64,000 bases of DNA from Bernardetia sp. MNP-M8 (GTDB lineage Bacteria > Bacteroidota > Bacteroidia > Cytophagales > Bernardetiaceae), in assembly GCF_037126285.1 (NCBI RefSeq), contig NZ_CP147012.1:248001-312000 (forward strand), written 5' to 3'. A program made the position numbers and the translations under genes. The notes below the pieces were generated by a model that searched no databases, had not been told where the DNA came from, and worked only from the letters and a program-made list of their open reading frames with translations. How positions within the stretch are numbered: the first letter of the stretch is position 1; the number at the start of each line of letters is the position of its first letter. Positions 35,692 to 43,803 of the stretch are shown here, piece after piece.

Positions 35692-35710
35692 CAATTACGA
35701 ATTAAAAATT
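35692..35710. repeat. Reverse-oriented heptamer array
   Basis: The complement of ATTTTTAATTCGTAATTG lies ten bases after the rpoA stop codon. It is the only clear reverse copy of this heptamer family in the window. The rest of the 35683-35933 gap shows no gene. Confidence 0.7.
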
Positions 35711-35933
35711 ATGACCTGCTAAAGCAGCGAAACTAATTACGAATGTAACGTATTAAACATAAATACTTTATGATTCATAATTTGATTAATTTTTATTCCT
35801 AATTACTTTATAATTTTTCTTTTCAAATGTATTTAATAGGGTCTGATTTAATGTTCTACTACTGGCATTTTATACAGAAATTCAGGCAAAGTTTAGTTTT
35901 TTATAAAATAAACTTGTCCAAACTTATACGAAA

Positions 35934-36452
35934 ATGAGACACGGAAAAAAATTCAATCATTTAGGGCGTACATCATCTCACCGTAAGGCGATGCTCTCTA
36001 ACATGGCGGCTTCTCTCATATTACACAAACGAATTCAAACAACTACTGCCAAAGCAAAAGCATTGCGCAAATATGTAGAGCCTTTGATTACTCGTTCGAA
36101 GGGTGGAACTCAAAACGACCAACGTGTTGTTTTCTCTTACCTTCAAAATAAAGAAGCTACCAAAGAGCTTTTCAATGAAGTAGCTCGTAAAGTGGGTGAG
36201 CGTCCAGGAGGATACACACGCATTATCAAACTTAGTTTGTCTCGTGCAGGCGATAACTCTGATGTTTGCTTTATTGAACTTGTAGATTATAACGAGCTTA
36301 TGCTACAAGAATCAAGCACTTCAGGACGTACTCGTCGTGGTCGTCGTAAGAAGAAAAAATCTTCTGACACAGCAACAGCTTCTTCTGAAGCAACTGCAGA
36401 GCAAACAGAAGAAAAGAAAGCTGATGATGCTTCTTCTAGCGAAGAAGAGTAA
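35934..36452 (+). CDS. rplQ: 50S ribosomal protein L17 with C-terminal extension
   Basis: A 172-residue L17. The core (1-118) has [33 protein letters not shown] and [16 protein letters not shown]. The tail after about residue 125 is first Arg/Lys-rich ([16 protein letters not shown]) and then Ser/Glu/Ala-rich and acidic, about 50 residues beyond the typical end. Such acidic tails occur in other Bacteroidota L17s. Last gene of the cluster, followed by a strong terminator. Confidence 0.97.
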   Translation: MRHGKKFNHLGRTSSHRKAMLSNMAASLILHKRIQTTTAKAKALRKYVEPLITRSKGGTQNDQRVVFSYLQNKEATKELFNEVARKVGERPGGYTRIIKLSLSRAGDNSDVCFIELVDYNELMLQESSTSGRTRRGRRKKKKSSDTATASSEATAEQTEEKKADDASSSEEE

Positions 36453-36477
36453 TCAAAACTTGATTTTCTCAAAATAT

Positions 36478-36523
36478 AAAAAACACCTTTTTAATCTTTA
36501 TAGAATTAAAAAGGTGTTTTTTT
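36478..36523. terminator. Terminator closing the ribosomal cluster
   Basis: AAACACCTTTTTAAT and ATTAAAAAGGTGTTT form a 15-bp stem, followed by a T run. It also lies after the minus-strand gene that ends at 36537. Confidence 0.92.
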
Positions 36524-36536
36524 ATTCTGTATTATT

Positions 36537-37151
36537 CTAAAAAGTATAAGTAACTCTCATTTGATTTGGAGCAAGTGAAAGCGAAACAGGAATATCATAC
36601 AAAACTTTTGATTGTCTTTTATTAAGAAAGTAAGCCGTCAGATCAAAAATAAATAAAAATCCTCCTTGCAAAATAAGTGATTTCCCATACCCTAAAAAAC
36701 GATTTGTATTTTTTATAGTTGTTTCAGTTTTTGCCCGTTCTCTCAAATATAATCCTGCTGCCATATATCCCACATCAATCCCTGTGTTGAGCAAAAAAAG
36801 AGATTCTGTCGAATGATAGGCTTTTATAGTTTCTGCATAATTCAAATCTGTAGCTTTTTTTGCAAATAAAAGACTGCTTCCTGCCAAAGCAAAATTGACA
36901 GTATTCCAATAGATATTAAACTGATGAAAATATTTGTCTTCTCCATTATTTACTCCTGCTGCTAGGGTTGCTCCACTATATGCAAAATTAGCAACCGACC
37001 AACCTCCCAAAACATACATAGAGTTTTTTTGAAGTGAAAGACGTTCTTTATTTATTTGAGGCAAATCAATTTTATTTTCTTGAGCAAAAGAAGAATTAAT
37101 AAATAAAGCAAAGAAAAATACAGATAGAAAGGCAGATTTTTTTGTAAGCAT
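36537..37151 (-). CDS. Exported membrane protein, possibly DUF6992
   Basis: A 204-residue protein with a cleavable signal (ending SFAQ). The rest has about four hydrophobic segments with the motif LGGWSVANFAYSGATLA, KYFHQFNIYWNTVNFALAGSSLL and LLNTGIDVGYMAAGLYL. This spacing is one I associate with a Bacteroidota family (DUF6992), from memory only. Likely an envelope membrane protein; function unknown. It stands alone, divergent from the gene at 37402. Confidence 0.6.
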   Translation of the reverse strand: MLTKKSAFLSVFFFALFINSSFAQENKIDLPQINKERLSLQKNSMYVLGGWSVANFAYSGATLAAGVNNGEDKYFHQFNIYWNTVNFALAGSSLLFAKKATDLNYAETIKAYHSTESLFLLNTGIDVGYMAAGLYLRERAKTETTIKNTNRFLGYGKSLILQGGFLFIFDLTAYFLNKRQSKVLYDIPVSLSLAPNQMRVTYTF

Positions 37152-37290
37152 AATAACATCCAGTTAAAAAAATTGAAGAATTGAAATCACTATGCTAACC
37201 TTTTTGAATTAGATTTGGTTTGTTTTTTTGCCTTTCACCTTTTCTTGAGAAGAATTTATTGTGCTATTTTTTATTCCTATATTTTAAAGT

Positions 37291-37374
37291 AAAAAAGCTT
37301 GATAAATTCATTCTAAAAATGTTATTGTCCTAATTTTATCAAAAGTATAGCTAAATTTAAAGTTGTAAGAAAAA
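37291..37374. repeat. Upstream direct repeat, copy 1
   Basis: The last 52 bases (37323-37374) are identical to 38108-38159 except for one base, and the 30 bases before are also similar. Each copy lies just upstream of a start codon on the + strand, 28 bases before the gene at 37402 for this copy. It presumably carries the promoter. Confidence 0.9.
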
Positions 37375-37401
37375 TAAATCAAATAATTTATTGTGTAAGA
37401 A

Positions 37402-38010
37402 ATGAAAATAGTTAAATGGATACTAATAATTGTAGGAGGAGGATTTGCCTTATATATCGTTGGTGCGATAGTAGCTCTAATAGTTCTGTTTGCTCAATTT
37501 GATTCTTCAAGCTATGAAGAATTAGTTGTAAATTATGAGGAGAAATCAAAAGAGATTCGTGAAGTTGAACAGTTTATTAATTCTAGGCTTCCCAAAAATA
37601 AAGTTGTAGAAATTGAATTTGAAAATTACTCCATAAGTAGATTTTACGTAAGAACTGACGGGAAGTATGATCCTTCTTTAGATATTAGTGGTACAAAGTC
37701 AGTAAAGGAAGAGGATTTATTCAATGGTTTAAATTGGAGCTATAAAACTACTGATTCTTTAAAGCGAAAATTAGATAAAGCAGGTTGTATTTCTGTTCAA
37801 AGTGGTACACCTTGTCAGATTGGATTTCAAAGACATGGAATGGGAATGTATTTTTATAATTTATTTGATGAACCAGTTCTAGATAGTTTGACTAACAATT
37901 ATAATGATAGTTGTAGGTATATTTTGTATAAGCAAGATGTCGCTTTAGAATGGCTCGGTGGTGCTATTGGTGTTCAATGTTTTCCTGAATTTAATAGAAA
38001 AAGAAGGTAG
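37402..38010 (+). CDS. Hypothetical single-pass membrane protein
   Basis: A 202-residue protein with an N-terminal membrane segment (about 5-30, WILIIVGGGFALYIVGAIVALIV...). The rest is a soluble, probably periplasmic domain with a coiled region EEKSKEIREVEQFINSRLPKN and later Cys-containing loops (AGCISVQSGTPCQIGF, SCRYILYK, VQCFPEF) that could form disulfides. No family recognised. Its upstream region is a copy of the one in front of the M3 peptidase gene next door. Confidence 0.6.
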   Translation: MKIVKWILIIVGGGFALYIVGAIVALIVLFAQFDSSSYEELVVNYEEKSKEIREVEQFINSRLPKNKVVEIEFENYSISRFYVRTDGKYDPSLDISGTKSVKEEDLFNGLNWSYKTTDSLKRKLDKAGCISVQSGTPCQIGFQRHGMGMYFYNLFDEPVLDSLTNNYNDSCRYILYKQDVALEWLGGAIGVQCFPEFNRKRR

Positions 38011-38076
38011 GTAATTAAGCCTATTTATAAAATAATTATTTTCTAAATTAGAAGTCATTCCATTTCTACATTCACA

Positions 38077-38159
38077 AAAAAACCTAATAAATCCATTTTA
38101 AATAGCCTATTGTCCTAATTTTATCAAAAGTATAACTAAATTTAAAGTTGTAAGAAAAA
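38077..38159. repeat. Upstream direct repeat, copy 2
   Basis: Second copy of the repeat at 37291-37374, 32 bases before the start codon of the M3 peptidase gene. Confidence 0.9.
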
Positions 38160-38191
38160 ATTCAATTTTATTAAACCTATAATTTACAAAC

Positions 38192-40354
38192 ATGATAAAA
38201 CAAGCAACAAAACAATTTCTATTTTTACTACTTACTTTATCTGCTTTTACAGCGTGTAAACAAGAAGTAAAAAAAGAAGATACAGAAACAAAAGAAGAAG
38301 CAACAACAGAAAATCTATTATTACAAAAATGGACAGGCGATTATGGTGGTGTTCCTGCTTTTGATAAGATGAAATTGGAAGACATTAAGCCTGCTATGAT
38401 TAAGGGAATGGAAATGAATTTGGCTGATATTGAAAAAATAGCCAACAATCCAGAACCTGCTACTTTCGAAAATACGATTGAAGAAATGGAACGTGCAGGA
38501 AAAGAACTAGATAGAGCTTTCAATTATTATGGAATTTGGAGTAGTAACATGTCTTCACCAGAATTTAGAGCAATTGATGAAGAATTATCACCTAAGTTTT
38601 CAGAGTTTAGTTCTAAAATCTCTCAAAACGAAAAATTATTTCAACGCATCAAAACAGTTTACGATAATTCTCAAACTACTCCTTTAGAAGCAGACAAACA
38701 ACGAGTTTTAGAGCTAACTTATAAAGGTTTTGAAATGAATGGAGCAGAACTTAGTCCAGAGAAAAAAGAAAGATATGCAGCTATTGACAAAGAACTTTCT
38801 ACACTTTACACTAAGTTTTCGAATAATGTTTTGCACGATGAAGAAGGTTATATTACTTATATTGATGAAAATCAATTGGGAGGTTTATCAGAAGGTTTTA
38901 TCAAATCGGCTGCAAAAATTGCTGCTGATAATGGACAAGAAGGAAAATATGCCATCACAAATACTCGCTCTTCAATGGATCCTTTCTTGACATATTCTAC
39001 TGAAAGAGATTTGCGTGAAAAGGTTTGGAAAAATTATTATTCAAGAGGAGATAATGGTGATGACTACGACAACAATAAAATTATTGCAGAAATTTTAAAA
39101 TTACGTAGAGAGCGTGTTGAGCTTTTGGGTTATAAAAACTTTGCAGAATGGCGTTTGCAAGACCGTATGGCAAAAACTCCTGAAAATGCAATGAATTTGA
39201 TGGAAACAGTTTGGAAGGCATCTATTGCTAGAGTGGATGAAGAAGTAAAAGATATGCAAGCTGTAGCCAATAAAAACGGAGACAAAATTACTATTGAACC
39301 TTGGGATTATCGTTATTATGCTGAAAAAGTAAGACAAGATAAATATAATTTGGATTCAGACGAAGTAAAACAATATTTACAACTTGACAAACTTACTGAA
39401 GCAATGCACTATGTAGCAGGTCGTTTGTTTAATTTCAAATTTACGCCAGTTCCTGAAGGTTCTGTTCCTGTTTTTCATGAAGATGTGAAAGTTTGGGAAG
39501 TAACTGACAAAGACACAGGCGAGAATATCGGACTTTGGTATCTTGATCCGTATGCTAGACAAGGAAAGCGTTCGGGAGCATGGGCAACAAGTTATAGAAG
39601 TCATACAACCTTTGATGGAAATAAAAATGTTTTGGCTTCCAACAATTCAAATTTTGTAAAACCTGCACCAAATCAACCTCTTTTAGTTTCTTGGGATGAT
39701 GCAACTACATTTTTTCATGAGTTTGGTCATGCACTTCATGCTCTTTCGTCAAATGTAAAATATCCAACTTTGAATGGTGGTGTTAGAGATTATACAGAAT
39801 TTCAATCACAGCTTTTAGAGCGTTGGTTATCTACTGACGAAGTTATTAATAACTATTTGGTTCATAATAAAACTGGTCAGCCAATGCCAAAAGAGTTAGT
39901 TGCCAAAATCAAGAAAGCATCTACTTTCAATCAAGGTTTTTCTACAACTGAATATTTGGCTTCTGCTATCATGGATATGAAATTCCACCTTGCAGATCCA
40001 GAGAATATTGATGTAGATAAGTTTGAAAAAGAAACATTGGAAGAATTAGGAATGCCAAAACAATTAGTGATGCGCCACAGAACGCCACATTTTGGACACG
40101 TTTTTTCAGGAGAAGGCTATGCAACAGCATATTACGGCTATATGTGGGCTGATGTTTTGACGGCTGATGCTGCCGAAGCATTTGCAGAAGCTCCAGACGG
40201 TTTTTATGACAAAGAAATGGCTGATAAATTAGTAAAATATTTGTTTGCACCGAGAAATGCCATAGACCCAGCCGAAGCCTACAAGTCATTTAGAGGACGT
40301 GAAGCAAATATGGAAGCTCTGATGAGAGATAGAGGTTTTCCTGTGCCTAAATAG
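38192..40354 (+). CDS. dcp: M3-family metallopeptidase lipoprotein (Dcp-like)
   Basis: A 720-residue zinc peptidase exported as a lipoprotein (lipobox near SAFTACKQ). The HEFGH zinc motif is at residues 509-513 with the third ligand Glu in the following helix region (DYTEFQSQLLE). The long helical frame encloses the active site, so only oligopeptides enter. The Dcp-type C-terminus (RMPHFGHVF-like GHVFSGEGYATAYYGYMWADVL) is present. It probably trims peptides in the periplasm. A lone gene between two upstream-repeat copies and two terminator-like hairpins. Confidence 0.93.
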   Translation: MIKQATKQFLFLLLTLSAFTACKQEVKKEDTETKEEATTENLLLQKWTGDYGGVPAFDKMKLEDIKPAMIKGMEMNLADIEKIANNPEPATFENTIEEMERAGKELDRAFNYYGIWSSNMSSPEFRAIDEELSPKFSEFSSKISQNEKLFQRIKTVYDNSQTTPLEADKQRVLELTYKGFEMNGAELSPEKKERYAAIDKELSTLYTKFSNNVLHDEEGYITYIDENQLGGLSEGFIKSAAKIAADNGQEGKYAITNTRSSMDPFLTYSTERDLREKVWKNYYSRGDNGDDYDNNKIIAEILKLRRERVELLGYKNFAEWRLQDRMAKTPENAMNLMETVWKASIARVDEEVKDMQAVANKNGDKITIEPWDYRYYAEKVRQDKYNLDSDEVKQYLQLDKLTEAMHYVAGRLFNFKFTPVPEGSVPVFHEDVKVWEVTDKDTGENIGLWYLDPYARQGKRSGAWATSYRSHTTFDGNKNVLASNNSNFVKPAPNQPLLVSWDDATTFFHEFGHALHALSSNVKYPTLNGGVRDYTEFQSQLLERWLSTDEVINNYLVHNKTGQPMPKELVAKIKKASTFNQGFSTTEYLASAIMDMKFHLADPENIDVDKFEKETLEELGMPKQLVMRHRTPHFGHVFSGEGYATAYYGYMWADVLTADAAEAFAEAPDGFYDKEMADKLVKYLFAPRNAIDPAEAYKSFRGREANMEALMRDRGFPVPK

Positions 40355-40366
40355 TAATTTATGTAG

Positions 40367-40388
40367 CTGACAGTTTCTAAACTGTCAG
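40367..40388. other. Hairpin downstream of dcp
   Basis: CTGACAGTTT and AAACTGTCAG form a perfect 10-bp stem with a 2-base loop; no T run follows, so it may protect the mRNA end rather than terminate. Confidence 0.5.
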
Positions 40389-40400
40389 ATGATTTAAGTA

Positions 40401-40447
40401 AAAACCACCATTGAAAACTATTTTTTTGTTTTTAGAGGTGGTTTTTT
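40401..40447 (+). terminator. Terminator after dcp
   Basis: AAAACCACC and GGTGGTTTT form a stem with a long T-rich loop and a final T run. Confidence 0.75.
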
Positions 40448-40473
40448 ACTAAAAATGAAATTTTAGCAGTAAA

Positions 40474-41343
40474 TTGATGTTTTCTAAAACTCCAAAACAG
40501 ACTATGAAAAGAATTATTCAATTACTTGTTCGCTTTATTTTTTATAGAACTTATCGTAATATTGAAAAGACAATTACTTCAATGATTGATAATTCAGAAG
40601 GAATACTAGAAGATATTAAAGTAGATGAAACAGTAAAGTTTAAGAGAAAATGGGAATCACACCTTTTTAATATTTATGATAATCCACAAAAATGTCCTGT
40701 TTCTATAAAAGAAAAATTAGATAAATATACCTCTGGTCAGAATTGGGAATATGCTTGGGTAAAAGCTACCTTTGAACTGATTGGAGTGTCTCAAATAGAA
40801 AATCATGTTGATAAACTTAAAAGTATAATTGAGGAGTGTCATATCTGGTATTCTATAGAAGCAATGAAAGTATTAGTAAAGTATCCAGATTTTTTTGACG
40901 AGGTAGAGAATATTGAATTTATTGAAAAGGCTTTTGAAAAGAAAGGTAAGTTTGGTTCGTATGGACACATTTACATGAAATATCTTTCAGCTCTAAGAGA
41001 TAAACCTCTAGTCATCTCATTACTTTCTAGATTAATTACTCGCAGTATAGTGAAAGATAATAACTGGGCTTATTTACGTAGTTTTTATCTTATCAAAGAT
41101 TTGTATGAACAAAATAATCCATTAGTAAATAATTACTGTTATTATTTCCTTGATGTTGTTATTTCAGAAAAGCGAGTTAAGGAAGGGAAGTACTCTAAAA
41201 AGTTTGAATTTACAAAACCATTGAAAGCTCATTCTCTCAAAATGTATTTAGAAATAAAACCAAATGATGTTCTTGCTCTTGATATTTTAGAAAAATGGAA
41301 AGCAAGAGAAACAGATGAGAAAATTCTAGAAATTTTGAATTGA
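40474..41343 (+). CDS. Hypothetical helical protein
   Basis: A 289-residue soluble protein I do not recognise. An internal ATG at 40504 (KRIIQLLVR) would trim 10 residues and is equally plausible. The body is regularly helical with patterns such as WEYAWVKATFELIGVSQIENHVDKLKSIIEECHIWYSIEAMKVLVKYP, resembling HEAT-like repeats. Such folds bind proteins. It is followed by another unknown gene 78 bases on, on the same strand. Confidence 0.55.
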   Translation: MMFSKTPKQTMKRIIQLLVRFIFYRTYRNIEKTITSMIDNSEGILEDIKVDETVKFKRKWESHLFNIYDNPQKCPVSIKEKLDKYTSGQNWEYAWVKATFELIGVSQIENHVDKLKSIIEECHIWYSIEAMKVLVKYPDFFDEVENIEFIEKAFEKKGKFGSYGHIYMKYLSALRDKPLVISLLSRLITRSIVKDNNWAYLRSFYLIKDLYEQNNPLVNNYCYYFLDVVISEKRVKEGKYSKKFEFTKPLKAHSLKMYLEIKPNDVLALDILEKWKARETDEKILEILN

Positions 41344-41421
41344 TTTTTATTTGAACCTTTCCCACCAAAAAAACAGTTTCCTAACTACAATCATTTTCTA
41401 TCAAAAAAAAATAAACTATCA

Positions 41422-41913
41422 ATGAGTTGGAAAATTGTAGAACAAAAAATTGGAAAAGCAGGAAATCTCAAACAAAGACAAAAAAGACAGAGAGAATGGG
41501 ATAAAAAATATGGTGATAATTGGCTGATAGGTTATGTAATTGATGGCGAGTTTGTTTCACAAGAAGATGCGCTAGAAAGTATTTATTATAAAAGCTACGA
41601 ACAGCATTTTGAAAACAATCCTAATGATTTGGAGGAATTGATACAAACTGCCAAACTTTTAGAAAATCCACATGCAAAAGCTACTGGAGGAGTAGATTTA
41701 CAAGTTCCTGCTATTATGAGTTATTTGAATAGAAATAATTTGGAGTTAAAAGGAAATGAAGTGGTAGATATTGGAACATTTGGAGAATCTTCTCACAAAA
41801 TAAGTGTTCGTTTGAGTCCATTGACCATAAAAGTAGTTTTGAATCCTAAAATGACTTTAGAGAAATTTTGGCAAGACAAAAAATGCCTTGCCGTTTGGGA
41901 AGATGAAGAATAA
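41422..41913 (+). CDS. Hypothetical protein
   Basis: A 163-residue soluble protein. The N-terminal part is Lys/Gln/Arg-rich helix (KQRQKRQREWDKKYGDNW). The C-terminal half has a well-formed domain with NPHAKATGGVDLQVPAIM, GNEVVDIGTFGESSHKISVRLSPLTIKVV and FWQDKKCLAVWEDEE, whose regularity suggests a conserved family. I cannot name it. It might be co-transcribed with the helical protein gene upstream. Confidence 0.55.
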   Translation: MSWKIVEQKIGKAGNLKQRQKRQREWDKKYGDNWLIGYVIDGEFVSQEDALESIYYKSYEQHFENNPNDLEELIQTAKLLENPHAKATGGVDLQVPAIMSYLNRNNLELKGNEVVDIGTFGESSHKISVRLSPLTIKVVLNPKMTLEKFWQDKKCLAVWEDEE

Positions 41914-42081
41914 GTATATTGGCTTTTCTAAATCATAAGACTTAAACGACAAATGATTTGCACAAGAAAAGCTCAAAGTTAATTTTTAAATTCTATTGAA
42001 ATAAATACAAATTTATTCGAATCATTGTGTAAGGAAGTATTGTATTAAGTTTTGAAAAACTAAATATGCAGCTAAACTTTG

Positions 42082-43311
42082 CTAAGCAAAAAACAAATAA
42101 CTAAGCAGAATAGCAGCAATTATTCCCACCCCATCGGCAATCAGACCACAACTAACAGCATATCTTGTATTTTTGATATTGACAGCACCAAAATAAACTG
42201 CCAAAACATAAAATGTAGTATCCGTTGAGCCTTGAAGTGTTGCAGCTACTTTTCCAACAAAAGAATCTACTCCGTAAGTAGTAAAAGCATCAATCATAAG
42301 TCCTCTTGCACCACTTCCACTAAGAGGCTTCATAATAGCAACAGGAAGAGCTTTTACAAATTGTGTATCAAAACCAAAAAGAGAAATAAACCAACTTACA
42401 GCAGAAATTAGCATGTCCATTGCACCCGAAGCACGAAAAACGCCAATAGCCACAAGCATAGCAACCAAATAAGGAATTACTTTTATGGCAATCGAAAAAC
42501 CTTCTTTTGCGCCTTCAATAAAGGTTTCATAGACGTTTACTTTCTTAAAAGCAGCCCAAGCAATAAAACTGACCATTACACCAAATAAAATAAAATTACT
42601 TGCAACAGAAGAATACAGACTAATTTTTTCTTGTGGCAATGTGCTAAAAAACCAAGTGATGATTGAAATGAAAGCAGTAAGTCCTCCCAAATAAGCAATA
42701 ACGACAGGGTGTAAGAGATTGAGTTTCTGTTTAATTCCGACAGCCAAAATACCAGCTAATGTAGCAAAAAAAGTGGCTATCAATATAGGAACAAATATTT
42801 CAGCAGGATTAACTGCACCTGCCTGCGCTCTATATACCATAACAGAAACAGGAATAATAGTCAGTCCAGAAGTATTCAACACCAAAAACATAATTTGTGC
42901 ATTACTAGCTGTTTCAGGTTTTGGATTAAGGGATTGTAGTTCTTCCATTGCTTTTAATCCTAGAGGTGTAGCTGCATTATCCAAACCTAACATATTAGCT
43001 GAAAAATTCATTAACATTGCCCCCACAGCACCATGATTTTTGGGAACTTCTGGAAAAAGATGTCTAAAAAGTGGACTAACCAATTTTGCCAATACTTCAA
43101 TTGCTCCAGCTTGCTCACCTATTTTCATAATTCCTAACCACAGAGCCATTGCCCCTGTCAGATAAAGAGAAATTTCAAAACCAGTTTTTGCACTTTCAAA
43201 CGTGCTATTGGTAATCTTAGAGAAAACTTCTATATCTCCATTAAAAAGCTGAAAGATTGCAAAGATAAAAGCAATGAGAAAAAAACCTATCCAAATTCGA
43301 TTAAGAGCCAT
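42082..43311 (-). CDS. Nucleoside-recognition (SpmA-SpmB fused) membrane protein
   Basis: A 409-residue polytopic membrane protein. The N-terminal half has the SpmA pattern (GLDNAATPLGLKAMEELQ, NTSGLTIIPVSVMVYRA). The C-terminal half has the SpmB pattern (VDSFVGKVAATLQGSTDTTFYVLAVYFGAV). Each half contains one nucleoside-recognition gate domain. In sporulating Firmicutes the two are separate proteins acting in spore core dehydration. In Bacteroidota the fused form has no assigned role and may be a transporter. Single gene. Confidence 0.88.
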   Translation of the reverse strand: MALNRIWIGFFLIAFIFAIFQLFNGDIEVFSKITNSTFESAKTGFEISLYLTGAMALWLGIMKIGEQAGAIEVLAKLVSPLFRHLFPEVPKNHGAVGAMLMNFSANMLGLDNAATPLGLKAMEELQSLNPKPETASNAQIMFLVLNTSGLTIIPVSVMVYRAQAGAVNPAEIFVPILIATFFATLAGILAVGIKQKLNLLHPVVIAYLGGLTAFISIITWFFSTLPQEKISLYSSVASNFILFGVMVSFIAWAAFKKVNVYETFIEGAKEGFSIAIKVIPYLVAMLVAIGVFRASGAMDMLISAVSWFISLFGFDTQFVKALPVAIMKPLSGSGARGLMIDAFTTYGVDSFVGKVAATLQGSTDTTFYVLAVYFGAVNIKNTRYAVSCGLIADGVGIIAAILLSYLFFA

Positions 43312-43803
43312 CTGTGTTTTTTATGAGTTTTAAGAAAATAAAAAGTATAATGTAATAACTGAGTGATTTTTAATCGCCATACAACAAAAAAACAACGGTT
43401 TAAAGACGATAAATATAAAAATAAATTACAAATGTGTGTTTTATTGGTTAATCAGTATACTAAATTAATTTTTTTGGCGTACTTTTACTAGACAATTCAT
43501 TTAAGTAGTGTTTTTAAATAAAAAGAAAGAATAAATGAGTTATGAGTTTAAAATATGAATAATTGTATATTAACGTTCAAAGATTTAACCCAAAAAACAC
43601 ACTATCTACAAGCAAAATCATTGAAAAATGGTTTTTAATATAGGATTTTTTAAATTAAAAATTAACTGTAAAATTAATTAAAAACATACTTACTTATAAA
43701 AATGTTAAATAGTGGCACAAAATTATTTAATCAGTTTACTAAACACTGCTACATAATTTGAAAATATTATTAAAACAAACTATTTCAATTACAACAATCT
43801 TCT
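43312..43803. other. Divergent intergenic region, no gene seen
   Basis: Between the SpmA-SpmB gene and the second M3 peptidase gene. A 17-base word TTAATCAGTATACTAAA occurs at 43448-43464 and, with one change, at 43727-43743. A regulator might bind both copies, but nothing else supports this. Confidence 0.4.

Noticed and set aside
36287-36540. Open frames on both strands over the end of rplQ
   Set aside because: They are antisense or out-of-frame shadows of the Lys/Glu/Ser-rich rplQ tail and the terminator.
43448-43743. Operator formed by two copies of TTAATCAGTWTACTAAA
   Set aside because: Two copies 280 bases apart in A+T-rich DNA could be chance; no regulator gene is adjacent.
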